Positions 47,977-61,500 of a DNA stretch of 64,000 nucleotides are shown one piece after another. Under the pieces are notes generated by a model. That model made no database searches and was not told where the DNA came from. It saw only the letters and a program-made list of their open reading frames with translations. Both the position numbers and the translations under genes were made by a program. The first letter of the stretch is position 1. Every line of letters starts with the position of its first letter. Source of the DNA: Angiostrongylus vasorum (lineage: Eukaryota > Nematoda > Chromadorea > Rhabditida > Metastrongylidae); assembly GCA_018806985.1 (NCBI GenBank), contig JADANN010000458.1, positions 4,292,774 through 4,356,773 of the forward strand, given 5' to 3'.

Positions 47977-50900
47977 GACAATTTTCAACACAGCATTGTT
48001 CAAGACTTCTGCTTTTAACTGTACTTTTCATCTCTATTAGAATATTTTTATTATACGCATAAACAATTTGAATGAGAACAATTGTGAAGAAACCTACATT
48101 GAGAGAAAGTGATTTCCTCTTGACATACTTTCAATTTCTACTGTTGTTTTCTAGAAATTATGGATTGAGTTTCCCACGCAGATTTTCATAGATTCAAGCT
48201 CAGTCAGTCATGGCTTAACAGACTAGTTCCTCTTATCATCTGTTTTACGTTCCACGTGCTCACAGCTTTTCCGACATTGTGTCCATTTCACATATATTTT
48301 TTGTCATAAATGAATAATATTAGCATCTGAAGTTTTATTCCAAGGGAATTTCGGTTGTGCAGTTGCGATACCGAAGCAGAGGGTGTAGAACGAGCATGTT
48401 CATCATGTTCGCCTTCCTATGAATCTAATGTTCACAGCTTGCTAAGCAACCTAAACTGTGCAAGAGATTAAGCTGAGTGAAAAAACTTGTGTACTGTAGC
48501 GTAAGGCACATGGATCCATCGCATTTCGCACATTTTTTCTTGAACATTGTTAGCTGTGAAGAGCTATTAAAAAGACAAAGGGACGAATTTTTTGAACTCG
48601 TACCTTCTTTTGAAAGAAAGCGGTCATTTCCCCACTTGCATGAGTTAATCAATCGTTGTTGAAAGAGTTCAACGCAGCAAAAAATAGGATGCGAAGAATA
48701 TGCGTGGACAGTGATATTCAGCCGTGGCTGAAATCAGTGTAGGTTCGCTATTTCAATGTGGATTTCCAGCTGAGAGTAAAGAAGGCTGCGGCTGACATGG
48801 TGATGAAAAGCGTCACAAAGAGCGTAAAAAGAAGGGAAAAAGTGCAACATTGATTTAATGCATGACGTGTAGCAATTGGTTAGTTTGATGAAACGTGGGT
48901 CGATACTTCCAGCGCTTCAAATCTTATCAAATAAGCTGGACCTGGAAGCCTCGCGTCTTCGTGTTTCGGGTGTCTAGGTAGGGAATCTTAAGTAAAAAAA
49001 TCACCGCTCGTATTATGACGAAAAAATGAGCAAGAAGAATGTTAGAATGAGTCCTTAGAGGTACAAAACGTCAAGAAGGCCGCAGTAGGGATAAACCTCT
49101 CGACAACGTGAAACAGCTGTGCTCGTGCTATGGGGAATTCTCAACTTCTCATTTCCTTCGGTTACGCAGCTTTGTTTACCACTTTTCTGCTTTTTGCACA
49201 GAGAAAGGAAAGTCTTCTCTTCACAACTAAATATTGAACAGATAAAAAGAGATCATACGTACAACAAATTTTTTTTATTGGCAAGCATAGTGATGAAGAC
49301 TTGGTTTAAAAAATGGAAAAGAAATGGAAAAAATCACTGGCGAAGAAGTTGAGTGGTGAATTTTAATAGACAAGATTCAATAAAAGAAGCATATAGAAAT
49401 CAGATAAGGCGGCTCCAAGCGAAGTTGACGCTAATGACTCACTTGATCACCAGCTTTTTCGGGATTTCCAAGCTTGACTGTTTCATTCGCAAAGAGCTTG
49501 TTATATTGTAAATAGATCCCTCAATGGATGCTCCCTTCATGCTCTTTTTTGAAGTTATTTGTGTTGTTTTCACCAAATATCAATATTTGCTTTCTTTGAC
49601 AAGAGCTTCACTCCTGCAAACTGACAGTGTTAGTTTTTGCAAGCTATTGCACGTTGTTAATTCGACAGAAGACGAGTATGGAACGCTCTGCTTGCATGCA
49701 AATCTTATCATTATGATAAAAAATGTGGTAGCCAGGAAATCAAATGGCGGAACCATCACAATATGGTCCAAGCATAGATGAATATCTCGAGTGCTGCAAT
49801 GAGTATTTTCATGAGTGTGGAATTAGTACTGTGGACACCTTTCACCATGAAACGAATTCGACATTGAGTTTGATGCCATGTGTTCGTTCGTACGACTTTC
49901 AAGCAGCATCGTGATAGATTCTAAAGAAAGCTGAACATATCTCATTCGTAGCCATTCAGAAGCGGTCGCCTACACCGGTGAACATGAGGACTACTTTGAT
50001 AGTTTTGATAGTGGGATGAAAATCATCGCGCAGAAGATCGCCTTAGATCGAAGATGAGATTTCGTAACTCGAGTTCAGTCACTTGTTTGATGCTTGCTCC
50101 AATTTCAAACTGGCTAAACATTGATTCACGTGAAGAGAAGGAATAAAGATGCTATGATTCTGACAACTAATTGTCGTGATGAGAACCTGCTATTAAGAGG
50201 AAACACAGTCATTCCCATTCACGACATACGGAAGAAAAAAAAGATTTCTGGATAATCTACGACGCCTAGTTGTGATGGTGATGAGAGGTTTATTTAAATA
50301 TTTCCATAGATTTTAGTCCACAATAAAATACTGGCTCTTGAATGTCGTCGACTCATGGACTCTGTGTGTAAAAATTCCATTTCACGAAAGTGTGTGGGCA
50401 TAGGTGCCTACCGAGAGATACAACGAAGAACTGACTTCATATTAACTTATGCGCTAATCAATAAATTTACTCTGTTCTTCTCGAACAGACACAAAGTTGT
50501 TAATTCAAAAAATAGAAAATAAAAAAAATAGCGTTTTCGTCTGCTTCAGAATCTAGGATAATTAAAACTGATGAGGAATGCAGAGTCTGTTCTCCGCCTC
50601 GTACAGAATACTCTCCATCTTCTCATTTTACATTTTTCATGTTAACTGTACATTGTTTTCACATATACGATTTTTTCGGCTAACCACTTGTAGCCAATTT
50701 ACTTACAAAGTTCGTCGTAGAAAGTACATAAACAAAATGAACGATACCTAGCTTTATCCGACAGGAATAGTGATATCACGTATCACAGTGAACGTATGTG
50801 ACGTTCCTACCCACTTCAAGCATAAGTAGCCTCATTTTATTCACCTTCGCGTTGTCCTCACAACCTTAAGTCCTGATGTCGTATTTTTCTCCCTTGAGAA

Positions 50901-53625
50901 GTTAGATTTCAAGTGAAGAAAATTAGGATATAAAATAAAAACAACACAGCAAAATAATGGAGAAAACCCCGTTCAATGGGAATGTCATGTTGTCAAGTGC
51001 TTAGAACGGTTGGTGTTGGTGATTCGGTGTGAAAGTGGATAACGAACACTGAAGCAATCTTCATTCGCTCGGAGTTTCGTCCACCCAATTGTAGTCGATG
51101 CAACTACGAAGCCTCAAACATCGCAATGAATAACTGGTAATCCGTCATTCTCTTTCCGGGTCTTTGTTACTGCATCGAATCGAATTCGTTCAAGAGGAGC
51201 ATCGCTCGAATGAAGTATCCTCACTCAGCGGTGACCTTTTATGCAGAGCGGTTGTTGATCTGCTGCAATCCAATGACCTGCTGATCTACTTAGCAATGTT
51301 CGGTATTATATAATAGCTGGCAGATGGCGCGTGAATATTCCTAAAACCAACCTCTTTTTGACCTTTTCACAAATATTTAAAAATCCTTTGGATCATTAAG
51401 CTGGCACAGCAATATAGTAGTTTTGAAACTAAAATCACCACTGATGATGACAATTTCCTCCCTCTCCCCCCCCCCTCCCCCCGACATAGCTATGTTCTTT
51501 AAGAATTATTATGTGAATAATCGAAGGTTAGTCCTCACGAAAAAATCATCACGGCAAGAGTATTTTCCGCATAACTGGTTTATTTTTGATACACAAAGGT
51601 TTCTTGTTGGAATTCCGAATACGTAATGGCATGACGTCCCCAGATCCGCCCATGGGTAGTCCCCGAGCACAGTGCGCAGGAGAAAGCCATGCCACCATGC
51701 GACTATTTCTTCCAGGACGGTGGCGAATGATAGCACCGGAACTACTTTTTATTTGCTGCCTGTCCTTTTTTTCATGGCAGAGTATGATGTGAACTATAAC
51801 CACAATAATGTTGAGATATTTGCAAAACTCAGGACAGCAGGTACCTGTGGTAAAAAGGATCTAACACGTTATTGCCCTTTCCAGGGGGCAACGCGTCCAC
51901 CACCACACCATGCTGATCGTTCCTTTCCTCCTTTCATGATTTATGCTTCAGCTTCAGCTTAACTAGATTAAATGCCGATTTGTTCTCTCAGATCAATTTC
52001 AATGAGGAGTTATTGTTAATAGCACCTATAAAACACAGCTGAGAGGCAGGCAAAGCGAAAGACCCGCATGGTGTGGTGGTGAACGCGTTAGACCTCGGAA
52101 AGGGCAAGAACGTGTTCGATCCCCACCGCAGACACCTGTGGTTCGGAGTTTTGCAAATATGTTAGCATCACTGTGGCTATATTTCACATCATACCCTTTC
52201 ATGAAAAAAGAATAAGCAGCAAATAAGAAGAAAGTAGATTTTTTATGAACGACGTCTAATATTGGATCTACGCTTGACAAGCTGTCGATTGAGTATAAAA
52301 AATCCCTGCAAAAAAGATCAGTTGGCGAAAACACACGTGGAGAGACGCGCATAGATTCCAGTACACTTGGTCAGAATTTGGTTAGGCACTAGAAACACTC
52401 CACCATTGTTTGCCACTCATAGCTAGACCATTAACTCACTGGTAGAGTATAGTCACGGAGAAGATCAATGTGATAGCAGATTGTTTATGTGCAACGCGCT
52501 ACCTTATCAGATATGCGAACTGTAGATGAGAGAGTTTCATTTTCAGCCACAAACGGATGAAAGCACATCGACAATGGGGGGTTCGCCTTTCACATTTCCA
52601 GTTAGATTCTTCTATAGCGAGTTATGCTTAGGTAGAGCTCAACTCTCATGCTTACACTCTTAATGCTGTTATCCATCAATGCTGTCATGACGCATCAATC
52701 TCAATCCCATACCATTTGTAGTGTTTGGGAAAGAAAATTCCCTAAGCGAGAGAAAGTAGATCCCACCACCTGCCTACATGTCTTATTTGTTTCTTCCAAA
52801 TTTTAATGTTCATTAACCCTTTTTCCTCCCGATAAGCTTCACAAAGTTGATTTAAAATCTTTCTTGTGGCCAACATGTCGGCACTACCACGATCTCATAT
52901 GTCTCGGTAATTATTTTTTGCGACTAGTCAGTTTTCATGGGTACAAAATCCACTGGACTGGAAGACGGCGCAAAATTCATTGCTGAATTATAAGCCACAG
53001 TAATGACTCGTTACCAACTTCGTGTAAGTTCCTTTTCGATCACTTCTTCATCCGTTACGTCTAAAAATTACATATTCATCTAACGCCCGAAAGGTCAGTT
53101 CATCTTTGAACTTCTAAGCGACTTCCAATAAGCCTAAGCGTTGATCATCCAATTTCCTTCCTCAACAAGACACATTAGGCAACGCTTGGTGTAACTGAGC
53201 TTACATCGAAAATTCGTATTGGCCTTTGGCCAATTAATCAGATATTTTCTCAGCTTCACTGTAAACCTCCAGATGTCTAAGGCAGCAGTGGTTCACAGTG
53301 TACCAGCTGATTTCAAGGAATAAGTGCCATCTACCACGGAATGTTCACACTTTTTAGAATTTTTGAGCCACGTTTAAGCGAAAATATAACTTTGCGATAA
53401 AAAAGCGTCCTGTGTAGTCGTCAGCCATTCTCTTCAGCTACTACGAGCTCGTTTCTTCTAGCTTTATACTTTAATAAGTGTTTAGTTAGATTTGTAACGC
53501 TGATCTTAGAGTAAACAGTGCTTATCGCTTCGTATGAAACCCAGAACCAACCAATAATGAAAATTCAAATTAATTGCTTATGCGAAAGCCTCACACTTTC
53601 ATGCAAACTTAAAGTAATTTATTCC
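47977..53625. other. Long gene-poor stretch
   Basis: No confident exon. A few frames end near plausible donors (for example around 48560-48740, with NAAKNRMRRICVDSDIQPWL), and ATG TCT AAG at 53273 follows a good acceptor but stops after 16 codons. A C-rich tract lies at 51464-51482. The missing 5' exons of the gene ending at 54805 may be here. The only repeat recognised is the SINE-B pair at 51750-52222. Confidence 0.4.
51750..52222. repeat. SINE-B foldback: inverted pair
   Basis: Left arm TTTATTTGCTGCCTGTCC, TTTCATGGCAGAGTATGATGTGAACTATAACCAC, CACCACACCATGCTGATC. Right arm GACCCGCATGGTGTGGTGGTGAACGCG, GTTCGATCCCCACCGCAGACACC, CATACCCTTTCATGAAAAAAGAATAAGCAGCAAATAA. The arms match as reverse complements over roughly 180 bp. 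Confidence 0.8.
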
Positions 53626-53640
53626 GATTAGTTAGTGGTA

Positions 53641-53925
53641 GGGCGCATGTGGCGCAATGGTTGGAGGCTCCACTGCAGCACACACGTGGAATCGACCTCG
53701 CGCGCTTGGCACACCACGCCCTCCATCCTCCCGGAGTCGGCAAATTGGTACCAGACTTGTCGGGGGAGGATAGCAGCACTGCCTCGATACATCGGTAGGC
53801 CACCGCGAGTCATTGTAAAGGCCAGATATGCATTCACTCACCTCCAACGATACTTAATAAAGTCGAATGCATGGCGCATGCCTCAGGGGATTGATCAACG
53901 CCGTGAGCTTTATCCTTTTATCCTT
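53641..53925 (+). repeat. SINE-A full copy with target-site duplication
   Basis: From GCGCATGTGGCGCAATGGTTGG to TTGATCAACGCCGTGAGCTTTATCCTTTTATCC. It is flanked by TTAGTTAGTGGTA (53628-53640) and TTAGTTAATGGCA (53926-53938). Confidence 0.9.
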
Positions 53926-54059
53926 TTAGTTAATGGCATTCTTGAAATTTAAGGAGACGCTCTTCGTCAAAACTCTATGCGTTTATAAGCTTAAGCAAGG
54001 AAACTGGATCGTACCTGCATGCAACTCCAGTGTGACCTGATACTTTTTATTCTCAAACA

Positions 54060-54445
54060 TCTTTGTCACCGTTTTACCGCTTCTTTGTGGCTGGAAATTG
54101 TTCCTGAGTGTCGGGTTGCGATGTACGGCGTGGGGATTCATTCCCCATCAGCGCTACCCGTGCTGAAGAGTCCGGCGTTTCCATCAGGAAGTCCAGATGA
54201 GAGTAAACTAATACCAGATCCAGCACCGTCCTGATGCGAACTAGTCGCATGGTGGCAAATCTCCCTCTAATCCGCAAGGGCGGTGTCTGCCTTTGGTAGT
54301 GACGACCTCGAGCAGACTTTGGCTAAGCTGACCTCAGAACTTCAGTGAACCACAGTGGCTAAGCCAGTAAAACTCCGAAAAAAATGGGAGTTCTACTGGG
54401 GGTTTCACAACTACTGGAGATGGGTTATACAAGTATCCAAGTGAG
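54060..54445 (+). repeat. Rep-D copy
   Basis: Runs from CCGTTTTACCGCTTCTTTGTGGCTGG to CACAACTACTGGAGATGGGTTATACAAGTATCCAAG. It is the longest copy seen. Confidence 0.8.
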
Positions 54446-54560
54446 TAAGTATTGTCAAACGTCAGCAAAATCACTGATCGCACGATTACCGTAAACTTGT
54501 TTGTTTTTACCAATTTTGGGCCGTGAAAACCACGAAAACCTAAAGACCAGCAAGTTTCAG

Positions 54561-54805
54561 AAGAAGAGAGACAAATCCAAAAGCTTTTCAAGTTCAACAG
54601 GAGGAGAAAGCGAGCAGGTGAAATCGGTTCTTCGTATGTTGAAAATCGGACTCTATCAAAGAATGTTGGAGAATTTTTGAATGGAGTAGAGTTTATCCTA
54701 TTTCAGACTTCTGGCTCCGATAGTGGATCTGATTCTGTAATTACAAAAGAAAAGAAGACAGAAGTGTTACCCGTGGCAGCGAAGAAACCTGTACTTTTTG
54801 CTTAA
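54561..54805 (+). CDS. Last two exons of a Ser/Lys-rich protein (partial)
   Basis: Exon 54561-54617 follows TTTCAG and ends CAG|GTGAAA. Exon 54707-54805 follows CTATTTCAG and ends with TAA. Both junctions are phase 0. The joined peptide starts KKRDKSKSFSSSTGGESEQ, continues TSGSDSGSDSVITKEKK and ends VAAKKPVLFA. Such acidic-Ser then Lys tails are typical of disordered C-termini. Upstream exons were not recognised and a Rep-D copy lies just before. I cannot name the protein. The clean splice pair with short intron (89 bp) and coding-like composition support a real gene end. Confidence 0.55.
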
Positions 54806-55514
54806 AATATTGGAAGTGGTCCAGTAGAAGTGGTTGATCTTGCTCCTCGCTAAATTGGTTTAACTTTGTTCCTTTCTAGGTGGAAAGTGCAGTAGCAAAA
54901 CATACCAATAATTCACTGTTTTCCTGATGATCAAACATAAAGCTTGTTGCTACAGCATTTACCAGTTCACAACATCTGATGTTTCGGAGGTTCTGTCTCC
55001 TTCAGAGCCTGGAAAGCTCAAATTGTTATGCAATCGCTTTTTGTAGCCCCAGTGAATAGAATTTAGTACTTCAAGTTTCATTCCCATAATAAACAGCTCC
55101 TTTAAATCATTCACCGCTTTGTTCTTCGTGAGCCTTCCAGTCATTCCGTGGGGACTAACTGCGCAGGGGTTTCATATGGGCGATAAATATGCTCAGCTCA
55201 GGTCAGAAAAAAATCGGCCCAAGATATGGCGCGAGATCTTGTGTGATCACAACGCATTCCTCCTTCCGCTTCACTTCTGAATTTTTGGAATTTATAATTA
55301 CATAATATAACACTACCACCGAGCTGGAAAACAAGCGATTCTATTTCTTGTTAAAGATATTCCACTGTTAACATACAGTCTTTTAATCGCTGCGAAATTT
55401 GTTCGACGCTAAATAGCCGTTAACATTGTTGGTTATTCGAAATGAACTGTTCTACCCATGGCATGTTCGACAGCTTCTATACTGCTACGTTAGCAGAATA
55501 ATTGTTCCATATAA

Positions 55515-58500
55515 ATGGCAAACGAATTGCAGGTAATGCCAGGAGCATTAGTGAAATCGCGACACCAGCCAAAATGGTATAATGTTGAAATTCTCAAGGA
55601 GGAACGACCTGACTTGTTTGGAGCAGATGGAAAAATGGCTATTGAGGTGAAATTTCTTGCTAAAACTGTAATCCCAATGAATATCGATTGGATAGTAGCA
55701 TCTTTTTTCAAGAAGTTCAAAATGAAATCTAAGCATCGATGAGCAATGGTGAGGCACACATGTGTTGTGGATGAAAGGATAAAGAATAATAGTGCTCTCA
55801 ACGTTGACCAATCACTGAGAGAGGTGCCATGCATTCGACTTTATCAAACATCGTTAGAGGTGATTGAATGCATATTTGACCAACACAATGAAACGCGGCG
55901 ACCTACCGATGTATCGAGCCGTTTCGTATCCTCCTAGACAAGACTGGCGCCAATTTATACCGAGTTCGGATGTAAGACCTGGTGAGCCTGGAGCACGGTA
56001 TCGAACACATGTGTATTGCAAGGCACCTCTAACCACAACGCTATACACGCCATTTGTTGTGGATACAGTGGGAAAATCTGTGGAAATGTCCATTGTATTT
56101 TATGTACGCGTGTGTTTTCATTGAGACAATGAATAACCCAAAAGCCGTACTCAAGAAGGGTTAAACGGAGAATAAAACGCACGGCGTTGACCAATCAGTT
56201 AGGGGTACGCTATGCTCTGCACTTCATTCGTCATTATAGGTTGAATGCACAGTTAGTCTGCTGATAAATAAAGTCAGTGCTTTTATTCTCATAGACGTGT
56301 CTAGTTCCAATTTTTCCCCACGCAAAAGAAAAAAAGAGGACTTGGTTAGCCTCTGACGTGGATCGAACTAGTGACCGTATGCACAGGTTGGATGAGACGA
56401 CGGTTTTATTATTTTGTATACATTCGACGTATAAAAGGATTATTGTTGTACAGCAATAAGTTGCCACGTGCCGGGTATCGAACAAGGCAGATAACTGCAT
56501 GCATGATTCAGTCATCGCTTTATCTTACGGAGTGACGTATGTTTCACGGAAGAATGCTTGCACAAGTGACCAGGATTAACGGTGCAGGCTTTGAGATCAA
56601 CTTTAGAAGCTTATCATGATGTGACAAAGTAAATCAGAAGATAAAGTCGCAGCATTTTAGCAATTGGCGCTTTCCATTAGCACAGAAAAATTGGAAGCTG
56701 CTGAAATCCATCAAAAACTCAGGAATGTAATTCGTTCAGAGAGAAGAAGCAACACTAATGGATATGTTTATCAGAGACAAAAGCGATCTACAGACTGGAG
56801 ATCTCATCATTACGGACGACAAGTGATAAACTAGAATTCGTTTGTTCGCCTCATTGGTTGATGCTTAGGGATACTACTGAGGTGAAGCTCGTTGACATGG
56901 CAAATGTAGTAGTTCTCTGTCTGTTTTAGCTTAGACGAGGAAGACCGACATTTCAATCGATATGAGGTACAACTCAAATACAACGAGGGAAGGTACACAG
57001 CACTGTATCTCATCTCAAGACAAGTCTGCGCAAAGTAATTTTTTTGTCCTCTAGTAAAAACGCACTGAAAATTCGAAGCACGTACCTTTCGATTGTGAAC
57101 GGCAAGAGAACAATTTACTTTCATTTGAAAGCAACAATTTTTTAACAAGCTGCAACCAACATCTTTCGAAGACACCTTTTTAATATACGTTAAATGTTCC
57201 CGTAAGAAAGGATTAGTACAAGTTAGAAAGGAAGAAGCACATATGAATGTTAGCGAGTGCACCTTGTGCGACCATCTGTAACCATTTCAATATGTGGGCT
57301 GGTGAACTCCACGGATCGTGTGCGTTCATTTTGATGAGCACTGCGATCACGCTCAAATAGAACCTTGATTCTGTGGGCGTACCCCGCGAAGTTTCCCGCT
57401 GTTGCGAATTGGTTAAAATACAATGCACTCATTTTGCATCTTCCTTCTTGGCTTTCCACCGCTCGATGATAGAGGCTTGTTCGCGGTGATTTCAGTCTAA
57501 CCTTGAAACCTACTCTGTTGTGCAGCAAATTTAGCTTTGCTGCTTTACTCTTCATATCCGCATCAGATAGTAGTAGTCACCATAATTTGACGTGACAAGT
57601 CCAGAACTGATTAGGTATAGGGAAATCGGGGGTGTAATGGTAGCGAATTTGATTGAACATCTTAATGTTGCCTTTACTTTTTAATCTTTCTTTCTAATCT
57701 TATTTGATCTGTCTTCACATCCACTGTACGGATCCCAGCACTTCCCACATTCAATTCGTTTCCTCGCGTCCATTATCTACGACCACCTTCCAACTTCTAC
57801 TTTTGGTTTCGGTTGCTGCTTGAGGATTTCCATTTCATCTCGAATGTCGCAGAATGGTGGTCGAATCGATTATCCCAGGAGTCCTGAGGTAGCCGGGCTA
57901 GAGTATTACCAATTGGATTACACAGCGATTTTTTCCCGGACAAGTCCGGTACCAATTTCCTACCCGGAGAGATGCGAGGCTTGGTTGGCCAGGAGCGGAA
58001 TCGAACTAGCACTATGCTCGTGATGACGGACATCCCTACTACTGTGTTATCCGCTCCATTTTTATTCTTTTATTTTTCGAAATTTGGACTTGTAGTGCTT
58101 GAGGTAACCGCAGTCGAATAACGCCAACAATATTAAAATGTCTAAATTCGCCAAATATTGCATGTTCTAGTAATGAAACGCAGGAAAAAGGAACGCTTTA
58201 TGCGATGAAGATCAGCATCAGGCCTAACAGTGCTAACATTACTTTACGGATGAAGGTAACGAATTTCATACTTCGCATCGATACATTTCGCTCCGGTGTT
58301 CTAGAGTGGATTTAAATACTCTTGAAAACGTTTTCATAAGTCAATGAACCATTAAGCCTGTACCATAGAAAAAAAAGGCTGAAGCTCTCGGCGTTGATCA
58401 ATTCCTGAGGGATGCGCCATGAATTCGACTTCATTAAGTATCGCTGGAGGTGACTGAATGCATATCTGTATCGAGCCAGCGCTGCTATCCTTCCAGACAA

Positions 58501-61500
58501 GTCTGGTACCAATTTGCTAGCGCTGGAAGCATGGAAGGCTTGGCGGGCCATGGGCGCGAGGATCGATTCCACGTGTGTGTCGCAGTGGCGCCTCCAACGA
58601 TTGCGCCACATGCACCACTAGTATGGATCCTAATCCTGTTATTCAACCAGTGGCTCGAGTTGGTAGTTTCGGAATCCCAACTCTTTGCTTGGGAATTCCG
58701 CTCAGTGGTGCGCTCTGCGCATTAAAAGTACACGAAGAATATTATCCATTTCGGACCGCAGGTGTCTACGGTGAGGAACAAATGCGATATTGCCTTTTCA
58801 AGGAGTAACGCGTTCACCACCACACCGTGTGGGTCACTCGTTTCTCCTGTCTCTCAGCCGTGTTATTGACCTATAGTTGCTATTAGCAATCACCCGTCAA
58901 CGGGATTGATCTGGGGAGCTCAGTTTGGCGCTGAATCCAGATGTGGTGGTGAACGCGTTAGCCACTGAAAAGGTAATAGCGCGCCCTTCGTTTCCCATCT
59001 CAGACACTTGCGGTCCGGGAGTTTTGCAAATACCTCAGCATCATTGTGCGTGTAATTCTCATTATACGCTGCCGTGAAAAAATTGTAGTAGGGAGCAAAT
59101 AAAAAGTAAACATTAGTGGAAAGTGTTTTGTTGTTCTATACACTTTTGTGTTAAATATGGGTACGATGCACCTATATACCCGTGGTCAGTGGCACTTTTG
59201 CCATGTGCCGTCGCACAATCGGATTTTGAAGTTGATGTCGTTCTATGAAAGTCCTCTTTGTCACATACTGAAGGCCTTAGTTGGCTGAAGTACGTTCGCA
59301 AGTCGAAGCCACTCGATACGCTACAGACTTCTGTTTCCTGCAGGTTTACCAGCGAATACATTACCTATTCCTATGTTTTGCTGTATTTTAAATCTTCTAT
59401 AATCTTTATATAACGTTTTGTAGCGCGAACTACGGGTACTCAACGACTTGCGAAAATGCAAATGTCCTTTTTGCTCCCATTGTGTTAGACAGCGGACGAG
59501 TGGCCGACCTGCCATTTATCGGTGACCAAACGCTTATATTTCTTTCGACGAAGTCGAATTGTCAATCTGATGGAAATTATTTTTTCTTCAAAATAAGTTG
59601 GAAAACCTTGTTCGAATTTCAGTGATGAATTTGTTAGACCGGAATCTGGAAAAAATTGCGAGAACAATTAAAAGTGTTTAAACCTGCCATAGTCTTCTAT
59701 ATTGCAATGGAAACCATGTCTGCATTGGGGGTCAGATCTTCTTCTCCGTGCTAACTATTAATTCGGAAGTAATTTGCAATTTGTTCATTTTTTCTAACGT
59801 ACGGACTTTTTTAGTTTCTTCATTCCCTTAAATATGTTCACCGTGACGTAAAGTTAACAAATATCTGCATCGGAGCAGGACCAGCGACAGGTAGGATTTA
59901 TCTGATCGACTACGGCGATGCTGTCAAGCAAGGAAAGAAGATTAGGTAATGATGTGGTGCCATTTCACCAGTATTTCGTTGTGTAATGGATACTTGACGG
60001 TTCTGCTAACAATTCGGCTTTCGCTACTGTTGTCTTTCTCCTTCAAAGGAACAAGAAAGGCATTCACGCAATTAACACATAGCGGGCCATGCTGGCTTCT
60101 TAGAAACTACTTACAGTATTTTCGATAAATCAAAAATAACTTTTTGAATTTTAAAATTTCAAACGCAAGTGGGACTTTCGCAGACATCAGTGGTGCCTTG
60201 GTGGACACCAACTTAGGTTTCAAGAAATCTCAACTACTCAAACGTTCTGGTGTTCAAAATACGACCCTTGACAAAGAAAAGCATCAAAAATGCCTTTAGT
60301 GAACTCCAGAGAGCACCTTTATCTCTTTTAGGCAAACATTTGTAGATTTTAATGGTCCTATCCAATTTAATGAAACTCACCATGAGAAGCAATGTGATAG
60401 CTCGAAGTAGAAAGTGACCATTATGTTCAAATCGCATCCATTGAATTCAATGCGTGTAGTCCATTATGTGAAGAACCGATAAACGTTGGAATACGAGAGT
60501 CGTGAAACATTCGCCTATTCAAATACTATCGTATTGTTCTACAGATATGGTACGCCGGACGTCTTCACTCTCCCGTACTGGAGTTTGGATGCGCACAAGA
60601 GGTCGGCTGCTCATCAACGAGGAGATGCCGAATCGTGGTTCTACATGATCGCTGATCTGTAAGCACATGACCCATAGCTTTTTCCGAAGACTATCCACTG
60701 AAATAGGTTTGCATTCACTGCTGACTCTGTAGTAAAAGAATTATATTTATTGGGTGAAGGCAAAAGTAAGTGAGAATGAATTAAGGAGGGATCAACTATA
60801 GAGCGCTCTGCGTTGATCGTTCATTACCTATGACACGCGAGTCAAAAAAGTGAGCTCGTCAATGATCATTAAACTATATATCGTTGATTAGAGAAGAAAA
60901 TGCTGTAGCTGGTGTGTTCAGCCCGAGTTTTATCGTTTTAGAAAGGTCAGGTACTAATTTGCCGATAGCAGAGATAGGAAGTCAGAGCCGCAAATTAAAA
61001 TTAAGCAGCCTGTGTGTATTGCAGAGCACCTCTAGCGATTACGCAACAGCACTTTTTGAAAGCTAACACTGGTTGATTCCAAATTGCGTTGTTTACAAGC
61101 GGTTATATCCATTACTTTTTAAAAAGGATTGTTAGCAATTTAGCACCAAGGACGGCCCTCCAGGTTGGAGCGACGCCTGATTTTCAGAAGGGCTTGACAA
61201 CTTGTGATATGTCCATTTTGGTATTTCTTGCACACTACAATCCTTCATAGTAATCAGAACTAAAATAACGATCAAAAGCTAGTCAAATTAACCGGTCAAT
61301 GAACTTATTCGAGAAAAGGTCTTTCTAAACCGACCTTCCTACATTGATTTGCTTTCGACTAGCTATCGAATGAATATTGGGCGCGTGTGGCGCAGTGGTC
61401 GGAGGCGCCCTGCAACACGCGTGGAATCGATCCCGGTGCCCATGGCCCACCAAGCCTTCCATCCCTCCGGGGTCAGTAAATTGGTACCAGACTTGTCTGG

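Noticed and set aside
59113..59667. Reverse-strand open frames over the kinase exons
   Set aside because: Shadows of the + strand exons; no splice sites or family support.
59674..59692. A 19-bp intron (GTGTTTAAAC...CATAG) in kinase exon 3
   Set aside because: Far below workable intron length; removal of one T restores a peptide of the expected length instead.
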